Below, piece after piece: positions 7,950 to 15,397 of a stretch of 50,194 nt of DNA (positions within the stretch are counted from its first letter, which is position 1; each line of letters opens with the position of its first letter). Under the pieces are notes generated by a model that ran no database searches, had not been told where the DNA came from, and was given only the letters and a program-made list of their open reading frames with translations. Origin of the DNA: Phycisphaeraceae bacterium (GTDB lineage Bacteria; Planctomycetota; Phycisphaerae; Phycisphaerales; Phycisphaeraceae); contig PBAS01000071.1 of the NCBI GenBank assembly GCA_002716625.1, positions 1-50,194 on the forward strand, given 5' to 3'. The translations under genes and the position numbers were made by a program.

Positions 7950-10900
7950 ATGCCTGTACCAACCAATACATTTCGCAGCATAGGCAAGTTGAACCTGATC
8001 TTCGCGGCCAGTTCACTGCTGATGCTGGTTGCGACATGCTGGATGGTGATTGCAGACCACGATCGTGCTTGGCGGCGTTATCCGATTGCCAGTCGAAACT
8101 GGCAGGCGGCCATGACGGTAGAGGCCAAGGACCGTGCATTATCACTTGAATACAAGAAGCAACTTGCCGCGGTCGACGCAGAGCTCAATGCCATTTTAGA
8201 TGTTTCTCCTGCCGCCATGATTGCAGATAAAGAGCAGGAAATCGCGGAACTTGAAGGCAAGATCCAAAGAGAGCAACTGCCATTGACCGTGGCCAAGGGT
8301 AAGGTCAACCCAAAATCACAAGAGTTGGAAAGGGCCGTAAACCAATTTGGGCGACAATCTGCTCAGGTCCGCAAGTTGCAAGAGGAATTCGATCAAATTA
8401 TTGACGTTTACAGTGTCAAAGCACAGAGCATGGAGAGATTGGAAAGTAAACTGACGCAATTGGGACAGGAATTAACAGCCTTGCTGGCGCAACAAACCCA
8501 AGCTGAGAAACGAAAGGCTGATCTCGAACGCAAACAGACTGATTTCGAGGCTAAGCTTGCTGATTTAAATCCAAAGGGAGTCGCGTGGGTTGGTGAAATG
8601 GTGCGTGATGCGCCATTGCTTGATTGGCTTAATTCATCGTTGCGTGTCGAGCAGGCTGTCGTTCCCGGGATTCACACGGATTACAACTTTATGACGGTCG
8701 AAACCATCGATCGCTGTAAGACATGTCACGTCAATATTGATGATCCCAAGTTTGAACGTTCGGCGCAGATCGCGTTTGTTGAGCGGCAAATTGCGATGGA
8801 TGAGGGTCAGGACGTCAACACGATTGATCAGCCGGTTGTGATGCTGGAATTCTGGGAACACGCCGCTTCTGTACTTGAGGAAGTTACTGGTCGTTACGAG
8901 CAGATTAATTCGCAGGCTATTGGCTCAGTCAATGAATTGATTAGTGAAACTGAGCGTGAAGACGAAATCGAATCTGTGGACCAGCTATTGCTTGAAATGG
9001 GTCGTATTGCGGCCAGTGAAAAAGGCAGTGTTCAGGTCAGTCGTCGTCGTTGGTATAAGAACCTGGAATATTATCGAAGTGATTTACAGGCCATGCTGGC
9101 GGATCATCTGGGAAGAGCAGAATATCGCAAGCTTTTGGAGTTGTATCGTCACCAGTTGATTGCCCGTTACAACCAGGGTCGGTCAGGCGCTCCACTTAGC
9201 GCTGATTCGGTATTGTTGGCCCATCCAGATCTTGAAAGATACGCCGAAGCAGAATCCACACATCCCATGAAAACCATGGGTTGCACGGTTTGTCATGAAG
9301 GATCGGGTCAGGAAACACAGTTTGTACATACCGTCCACACACCCAGTGAAGCCTGGGTTGACTTGAAGACCGGGGGATTGGTGCCTGATTTCCTGATTCG
9401 CCAGGAAGGTGATTTGAAGGCGATTAAGCGAAACATACGGTTGGCGTCGGATGGATTGCCCATTGGCGAGTTGGCTTTGGTTTCAAGTGCTTCTGGGATT
9501 GTTGATGACCATGACCATGGTCATGACGCCCCGGGTGGTCATCATCTTACAACACACCATGATCTGAATATCAATAACCCTGCCGACCCGGCACCGTTTG
9601 CTCCTGTGCAGGAACCATCTGCCAAAGCCGGAGCGGCCTATTCAGTGCTGGGTGGTATGGCGGATGAGGAACTGGCCGTTGCAATCCGTCAGGTAAACTA
9701 TTGGACCACGCATTATGGATGGCATCATGTGCACTACATGCATTGGGAGAAGCCAATGCATGCACTGGAGCATATCGAGTCGAGTTGCAGCCGATGCCAC
9801 ACGGAGATTTTTGACATTCAAGATGAGGCGCCCCGGCTTTTCCGGGGACGCACATTGTTTTCAAATCTTGGCTGTGTGAACTGCCATGCAGTCGAATCGC
9901 TTGAAGACGATTTAGATATCAAGCGTGTGGGGCCAAGCTTGGTTAATGTGCGTCACAAGTTGTCCGAGCAGATGCTGGCCACATGGGTCTGGTCCCCTAA
10001 GGGATTCCGTCCAACCACGCGGATGCCGCATTATTTTATGTTAGAGAACAACTCTGCGCCCGCTGATATCAAGCGTACACGCGTGGAGGTCGCCGCGATG
10101 GCTCGTTATCTGTCAACGGCCCAACCCAGCGCCGCGTATTATGAGGAAAATAAGCAACCAGTTCCCAATTATGCCCCCGAGGTCCTTTTGGAGGAATCCG
10201 GAGATGTTACACGTGGTCGCGAGATCTTCTTGAATGTCGGTTGTATGTCATGCCACACCAACCTGGATGAATTTGGTGAGCAATGGATTACGCAAGACTT
10301 GATGAACCGTGCTGGTGTTGGTGAGGATGCGGCTTATGAGTCATATGAGTCGATGACCTACAACCAGCGGCACTGGTATGTCTTGGAGCATCTATCCGAA
10401 CGCTTGGAGCAAACTGGGCCGGAGTTGTCGGGCGTGGGCAGCAAACTACTGGCTGGTCGTACCGAAGTCGAAGCAAGAGGGTGGTTGTATGATTGGTTGC
10501 GTAATCCTCGTCATTACAGCAGCTATACGATCATGCCTAGTTTTCGGCTATCATCTGATGAGGCAAATGATCTTGCCAGCTATCTTCTGACATTACAGCG
10601 TCCAGGTATACATGATGATTCAATTTATGTGCCTGGCGATTTTTCGATGGACGCCAACGACCAACGCATTGCCCGGGAACTCCTGGCCGTGATCAAGGCG
10701 GGTACATCCACCCTAGAACTCTCTCGTTCGCAAGTGGCGCAGGCTTATCCCGATAGTGGTGCGGATGACACGGCATTATTCACAGAATTGGGCCGCAATC
10801 TGATTCGTCATTATGGTTGTGCCGGATGTCATCTGATCAATGGCTTGGAAGCTGAAGCATCAGCTTGCACCAATCTCGATGATTGGGGACTTAAGGATCC

Positions 10901-13403
10901 CCATAAGATCGCGTTCGAGTATTTCGACCACACCTTTGACAAAGCACGCAAGAAGCCAACCAATGTTTGGAAGGTCAAGCACGAAGGGCTGGGTGATGAC
11001 GCTGTTCATATTGACGGTGGTGCGGATGTGTCGCGTATTGAGATTTCATGGGAACACATGAATCTGGAGCGCCGTCCATGGCTTTATCATAAATTGCACA
11101 ATACACGTCTCTTTGACCGTAGCCGTTCAGCCTTAGATTCGCAGGTCTCTGATGCGGATAATTTTGATACGTCTCAAGGTGATAGCATTGGTCGGCCATA
11201 CGATAAACTCAAGATGCCCAAGTTCTTTTTGTCTGATAATCAGGTGCGTGACCTGGTCACCTTTGTGACGAGCATTCGCAAACCACTGGTCAGCGAAAAC
11301 ATGCAGCAGGTTACGGACGAAGCTGGCCAACGCGTGATTCGGGGCCGCCAACTCGCTACGCGTTTCAATTGTTACGGATGTCACAACGTTGAGTTAAACG
11401 ATGTCAACATTCACCAGTACTTCAATATTTATTTTGAAGATGGTACCTATGATGAAAATGCACTGAATTGGGCGCCTCCTCGTCTCGTTGGTCAAGGCGC
11501 CAAAACCCAACCCCAATGGCTCCACCATTTTCTTCAGAATGTAGAGCCAATCCGACCTTGGCTTAAGGTTCGTATGCCCAGTTTCCCGTTAACGCCTGTG
11601 GAGTCGTCGGCGTTGGTAGATTACTTATCCGGTGATGTTCAGTTATTGGCTGGGACACTTGCAAGCCTGCTGGCACCCATCGATGAATATCTGGGGCAGT
11701 ATGCTATTGATTATCCTGCTAGGGATTGGACCAAATCAAAATGGTATAGCTCGCCTGGTCTCGCCGCGCCGGTAAATGCATTAAAGAAGTTCGCGGTCGG
11801 TGCGGATATTGCGTATGTTTCAGATCTGGATCCCCGGCAGGCCGACGAAATGGATCTTGGTGCCAATTGGGCCAAGCTCTTGAAAGATGTGCGGGCATTG
11901 GCCGGCACCTATGAAACCTACTACCCCTATGTGGATCAACTTAAGCCGGATATCAGTGACGAAGAGTTGTTGCGTGGTGAAAAACTCTTTGTCCAGATGG
12001 GTTGCATGTTAGGGCAGTGTCACCGTATGGGTGATGAGGAACTGTTGATCCAAGAAGGTATTTTTACTCCGCATACGCCATTCCCGCGCGATATGGTCAG
12101 TACAGAAGAAGAACCTGATGAGTTCGGTGAAGACGGAGAGCTCGATGGACTTGCCGACGACGAGGAAGATGAGTACGAAGATGATGAGTATTACGATGAA
12201 GATGATGAGGGAAGTTTTACTTTAACCCCCCCCACACCTGCTGAAGGCGCACCAAACTTGGGTCGTATCGCTGAAAGGTTGCAACCCAGTTGGGTCATAA
12301 ATTGGTTACAGCATGCAAGGCGGATTCAACCCGGCACGCGAATGCAGGAGTTTTGGACCGATGGCAAGTCCCATTTTGCCTTGGGGGGTCTTCCCGAGGA
12401 CACTCGCCTTAAATGGGAGAGTCTGTTTGGAGCAGATGCCGCAGGACAACGTGACCTGCTCATGAACTTCCTATATACCGCAGGGCCGCGGGGGCTGACC
12501 TATAACGTCGATGGCAAGCAGGTAGGCCCGAGTCCAGGCCTCGATGTTGAATTGACGCCCCTTGAACCTCTGCCGCAGGTCAATGATGAAAGTGGTATTG
12601 ACAACAAGACCAATGAGGTGTCCGATGGAGATCCAGCGCCCCCTGCGGTAACAGCCGAATCATCGGGCCAAAGTGCACCGCCAGAAAAGATGGATCTTAT
12701 ACCCAAGCTAGCTCCGCAGCCGGTTGCATCAACGATTGGGTTACATGATGAACCGGTTATGGCCTATGAGGGGACGCGTATTGCTGGTGTAGTGAAATTC
12801 AAAGGTCGCGTCCGAAAGCCCAAGAAGATCAACATGTCAGCGGATAAGAACTGCGGACTTATGCATGCCGTGTCGCCGCGCAAGCAGGAGTTGCTCGTTA
12901 ATAAGGACAAATCAATTCAAAATGTATTGGTCTACGTTAAGTCGGGGTTAAAGGACCATGAATTTTCGCCACCATCTGAGGCAGTAGAAATGGATCAGCT
13001 GGGGTGTACCTATGTACCCCATGTGACGGTGGCTACAGTGGGGCAGCCCGTGAAGATTCTTAACAGTGATCGCACGGATCATAATGTAAAGGCTCTGCTT
13101 GGGAGGAAAACATTGTTCAACCGGGCGTCTTCACAGGGTAGCGTATTGGAGCAGGTATTTAATAAACCCCAATTAGTTACAATGAAATGCGATATTCACT
13201 CCTGGATGTCCGGCTATCTCCATGTATTGGAGCATGAATTTTTCTCTGTAAGTGATGTGGAAGGTCGGTTTGAAATCAAGGGATTGCCCCCGGGTACCTA
13301 TGAATTGGAAACGTGGCATGAAATGCGCCGCATTAAACCCGTGACTGTCCAAGTAACTGTAGAGGCTGGGATGTCTCATCGCATTGATATGGACCTTCAA
13401 TGA
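7950..13403 (+). CDS. membrane-anchored multihaem cytochrome c fused to a C-terminal cupredoxin
   Basis: This 1,817-residue protein has one N-terminal membrane helix (about residues 11-36) and a long coiled-coil segment (about 60-205). Seven CxxCH haem c motifs start at Cys256, 445, 613, 642, 765, 957 and 1141, and one CX4CH motif lies at 1352-1358 (CMLGQCH). A histidine-rich stretch occupies about residues 518-541 and a very acidic linker about 1388-1421. The C-terminal 210 residues form a cupredoxin-like domain with candidate type 1 copper ligands His1711, Cys1747, His1750 and Met1753, followed by a carboxypeptidase-regulatory-like beta segment. That region is closely similar to the next gene. 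The protein should be anchored in the cytoplasmic membrane with its haems outside. As first gene of a cox operon it is a strong candidate electron donor to the oxidase. No quinone-oxidising subunit is visible in the window. Confidence 0.9.
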   Translation: MPVPTNTFRSIGKLNLIFAASSLLMLVATCWMVIADHDRAWRRYPIASRNWQAAMTVEAKDRALSLEYKKQLAAVDAELNAILDVSPAAMIADKEQEIAELEGKIQREQLPLTVAKGKVNPKSQELERAVNQFGRQSAQVRKLQEEFDQIIDVYSVKAQSMERLESKLTQLGQELTALLAQQTQAEKRKADLERKQTDFEAKLADLNPKGVAWVGEMVRDAPLLDWLNSSLRVEQAVVPGIHTDYNFMTVETIDRCKTCHVNIDDPKFERSAQIAFVERQIAMDEGQDVNTIDQPVVMLEFWEHAASVLEEVTGRYEQINSQAIGSVNELISETEREDEIESVDQLLLEMGRIAASEKGSVQVSRRRWYKNLEYYRSDLQAMLADHLGRAEYRKLLELYRHQLIARYNQGRSGAPLSADSVLLAHPDLERYAEAESTHPMKTMGCTVCHEGSGQETQFVHTVHTPSEAWVDLKTGGLVPDFLIRQEGDLKAIKRNIRLASDGLPIGELALVSSASGIVDDHDHGHDAPGGHHLTTHHDLNINNPADPAPFAPVQEPSAKAGAAYSVLGGMADEELAVAIRQVNYWTTHYGWHHVHYMHWEKPMHALEHIESSCSRCHTEIFDIQDEAPRLFRGRTLFSNLGCVNCHAVESLEDDLDIKRVGPSLVNVRHKLSEQMLATWVWSPKGFRPTTRMPHYFMLENNSAPADIKRTRVEVAAMARYLSTAQPSAAYYEENKQPVPNYAPEVLLEESGDVTRGREIFLNVGCMSCHTNLDEFGEQWITQDLMNRAGVGEDAAYESYESMTYNQRHWYVLEHLSERLEQTGPELSGVGSKLLAGRTEVEARGWLYDWLRNPRHYSSYTIMPSFRLSSDEANDLASYLLTLQRPGIHDDSIYVPGDFSMDANDQRIARELLAVIKAGTSTLELSRSQVAQAYPDSGADDTALFTELGRNLIRHYGCAGCHLINGLEAEASACTNLDDWGLKDPHKIAFEYFDHTFDKARKKPTNVWKVKHEGLGDDAVHIDGGADVSRIEISWEHMNLERRPWLYHKLHNTRLFDRSRSALDSQVSDADNFDTSQGDSIGRPYDKLKMPKFFLSDNQVRDLVTFVTSIRKPLVSENMQQVTDEAGQRVIRGRQLATRFNCYGCHNVELNDVNIHQYFNIYFEDGTYDENALNWAPPRLVGQGAKTQPQWLHHFLQNVEPIRPWLKVRMPSFPLTPVESSALVDYLSGDVQLLAGTLASLLAPIDEYLGQYAIDYPARDWTKSKWYSSPGLAAPVNALKKFAVGADIAYVSDLDPRQADEMDLGANWAKLLKDVRALAGTYETYYPYVDQLKPDISDEELLRGEKLFVQMGCMLGQCHRMGDEELLIQEGIFTPHTPFPRDMVSTEEEPDEFGEDGELDGLADDEEDEYEDDEYYDEDDEGSFTLTPPTPAEGAPNLGRIAERLQPSWVINWLQHARRIQPGTRMQEFWTDGKSHFALGGLPEDTRLKWESLFGADAAGQRDLLMNFLYTAGPRGLTYNVDGKQVGPSPGLDVELTPLEPLPQVNDESGIDNKTNEVSDGDPAPPAVTAESSGQSAPPEKMDLIPKLAPQPVASTIGLHDEPVMAYEGTRIAGVVKFKGRVRKPKKINMSADKNCGLMHAVSPRKQELLVNKDKSIQNVLVYVKSGLKDHEFSPPSEAVEMDQLGCTYVPHVTVATVGQPVKILNSDRTDHNVKALLGRKTLFNRASSQGSVLEQVFNKPQLVTMKCDIHSWMSGYLHVLEHEFFSVSDVEGRFEIKGLPPGTYELETWHEMRRIKPVTVQVTVEAGMSHRIDMDLQ

Positions 13404-13472
13404 TTATGCTAAAATAAGGGCTATGGGGTTGGCAATCGGTGTTTCTGAATTCCTTCCAACAGAAGTAGGGCA

Positions 13473-14288
13473 ATGAAAATGGGTAATGTTTCTTGTCGTT
13501 TATTAGCGACGACGGTGCTGTTCTTGGTTTTGGGTGTTGGTGGATTACCAGCGACTGCCGAAACAAGCACTTCCAAGATCAATATTGGTGGTATCGATCA
13601 GCCAGGCGCGGTGATCAAGGGTGTCATTAAATTCGGCAGTAAGGTGGTAAAGCGAAAGCCAATTAGGATGGATGCAGACAGGAACTGTGCTGCTGTACAT
13701 TCGGAAAAGGTGCTCGATCAAGTCCGGATATTTGGGAAAAACGGCGATCACAACGTGCTTCAGAATGTGTTTGTCTGGGTTAGTAAAGGGTTGAAGTCAA
13801 AAAAATATGCCAGCCCGAAGGCAGCCGCGGTGATTGATCAGACTGGCTGTTTGTACGAGCCGCATGTGAGCGGGGTGATGATTGGTCAAAAACTGCACAT
13901 CCTTAATAGCGATAATACACAACACAATGTTAAAGCTGCAGTAGGGCGAAAGACGCTGTTTAACCAAGCTTCGGGAGAAGGTTCCACCATTGAGCAAGTA
14001 TTCAAGAAATCTCAGGACATTGTACTGAAGTGCGATGTGCATTCTTGGATGTCAGCTCATGTTCGCGTGATGGATCATCCATATTTTGCAGTTACTCAGG
14101 ATGATGGAACGTTTGAAATTCGTGGACTGCCCCCGGGCGATTATGAAATCAGTACTTGGCATGAGTATAGGCGATACAAACCAGACCAGTCACCTGTATC
14201 CGTGACGATTGGCATGGGGGAAACCAAGGAGGTCACGGTTACATACAAGTCCAAGTCCAAGAAAAAGAAAAAGAAAAAGACGCAGTAA
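13473..14288 (+). CDS. secreted cupredoxin-like copper protein with lysine tail
   Basis: The 271-residue protein has a signal peptide (hydrophobic residues about 10-25, likely cleaved after ATAE or nearby). Its cupredoxin domain has candidate type 1 copper ligands His151, Cys187, His190 and Met193 (KCDVHSWM). A carboxypeptidase-regulatory-like strand region follows (GTFEIRGLPPGDYEI). The tail at residues 259-271 is almost all lysine and serine. It is a clear paralogue of the last 210 residues of the preceding multihaem protein, including the motifs GRKTLFN and QVF before the copper motif. Seventy bases separate the genes, and GTAGGG precedes the ATG. It overlaps coxB by one base (TAATG). It probably shuttles electrons within the oxidase chain; copper content is inferred from the ligand pattern. 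Confidence 0.88.
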   Translation: MKMGNVSCRLLATTVLFLVLGVGGLPATAETSTSKINIGGIDQPGAVIKGVIKFGSKVVKRKPIRMDADRNCAAVHSEKVLDQVRIFGKNGDHNVLQNVFVWVSKGLKSKKYASPKAAAVIDQTGCLYEPHVSGVMIGQKLHILNSDNTQHNVKAAVGRKTLFNQASGEGSTIEQVFKKSQDIVLKCDVHSWMSAHVRVMDHPYFAVTQDDGTFEIRGLPPGDYEISTWHEYRRYKPDQSPVSVTIGMGETKEVTVTYKSKSKKKKKKKTQ

Positions 14289-15343
14289 TGGGACAGTGTT
14301 CATTGCGATATAGAGAAAAGGAGTTCCCTTTGACCGGGTTCCAATCAATTTGGCAATACGCGTTGGGGGTAATTGTCAGCTTCGTCCTGCCAGTGATCGT
14401 ATCCGCCCAAGAGACAGAGGGGTATACGACACCGTGGCTACCTCAGAATGTTTTTGAAGGTAGTCGATCGATTGACAGCATGTTCAATATTATTCTCTAT
14501 TTAACGATGGCCACGCTCATTGGGGTATTGATCACCATGGCGGTGTTTCTATACCGGTACCGTCATCGTCAAGGTCGGCGGGCTATCTATACGCATGGCA
14601 ATCCCCGCCTCGAAGCAGTTTGGACACTTATTCCGACGGTGATCATGATTCTCATTGTCGCGTTTAGCCAGAGTACTTGGGATGAGTTGAAGAACCCCCA
14701 GCGGATGCCTCAAGGTGAAGATGTGGTGAAGGTTCATGTGTGGGGAAGGCAGTTTAACTGGTTCTTTCATTATCCCGGCCAAGATGGCAAGCATGGGAAG
14801 ACTGATTATGTCTGGCGTCAAAATACTGGCGATCCGGCGCAAGAGATAGGGTTGAAGCGGGGGTATGTTGAGGATTTTCTGGATCCTGAACAAATTGAAA
14901 TGTTTGAGAGCGATCCTCAAAATGTGGATGTTATTGAGCCGGATCCTGCAGCATTTGATGATGTGGTGACATCGGTGATGTATATCCCGGTAAATAAAAA
15001 GGTTCATATCCAAATTAGCAGTATTGATGTTTTACACAGTTTCTTCGTGCCACAGTTTCGAGTTAAGCAGGATGCGGTGCCCGGATTGAGTGGTCACATA
15101 TGGCTTGAGGCCTCGAAGACCAGTGCTGAGGTTGTGGGGCAGTTTTCTCCAGGAGAGCCCAAGCCGTTTGATATTATCTGTGCTGAACTGTGTGGGCAGG
15201 GCCACTACAAAATGCGGGGCCAGATGTTCGTGGTAAGTGATGATGACTATAAATCGTGGCTTGCTGATAATGCACCGGAGGAAGGTGAGTTTGAAGACGA
15301 ATACGATGACGAGGAATACGATGAGGGGGATGAGGAAGAGTAA
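14288..15343 (+). CDS. coxB: cytochrome c oxidase subunit II
   Basis: The protein has an N-terminal signal or membrane segment (about residues 22-40), two further membrane helices (about 66-88 and 110-126) and an extracytoplasmic cupredoxin domain. The complete CuA ligand set is visible: His250 (DVLHSFFVPQF), Cys298, Glu300, Cys302, His306 and Met309 (CAELCGQGHYKM). There is no CxxCH motif, so unlike many caa3 enzymes it lacks a fused cytochrome c. About 50 additional residues (about 172-226, rich in Asp and Glu) interrupt the usual beta domain, and the last 21 residues are nearly all acidic. It starts inside the stop codon of the cupredoxin gene, which implies translational coupling. Confidence 0.95.
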   Translation: MGQCSLRYREKEFPLTGFQSIWQYALGVIVSFVLPVIVSAQETEGYTTPWLPQNVFEGSRSIDSMFNIILYLTMATLIGVLITMAVFLYRYRHRQGRRAIYTHGNPRLEAVWTLIPTVIMILIVAFSQSTWDELKNPQRMPQGEDVVKVHVWGRQFNWFFHYPGQDGKHGKTDYVWRQNTGDPAQEIGLKRGYVEDFLDPEQIEMFESDPQNVDVIEPDPAAFDDVVTSVMYIPVNKKVHIQISSIDVLHSFFVPQFRVKQDAVPGLSGHIWLEASKTSAEVVGQFSPGEPKPFDIICAELCGQGHYKMRGQMFVVSDDDYKSWLADNAPEEGEFEDEYDDEEYDEGDEEE

Positions 15344-15370
15344 TCACTGGTAAATGTTTACCAGTGATTA
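15341..15370. repeat. perfect 30-base palindrome between coxB and coxA
   Basis: Arms of 14 bases, TAATCACTGGTAAA (15341-15354) and TTTACCAGTGATTA (15357-15370), are perfectly complementary around a central TG. The first three bases are the coxB stop codon. No T-run follows. It could be an operator for a dimeric regulator, an mRNA processing or stability hairpin that changes the coxB:coxA ratio, or a partial terminator. A direct repeat ACGATTGT follows at 15371-15378 and 15381-15388. Confidence 0.9.
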
Positions 15371-15397
15371 ACGATTGTTCACGATTGTGTTGTCTTT

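Noticed and set aside
14549..15013. 154-residue minus-strand frame under coxB
   Set aside because: It is the complement of well-conserved coxB coding sequence.
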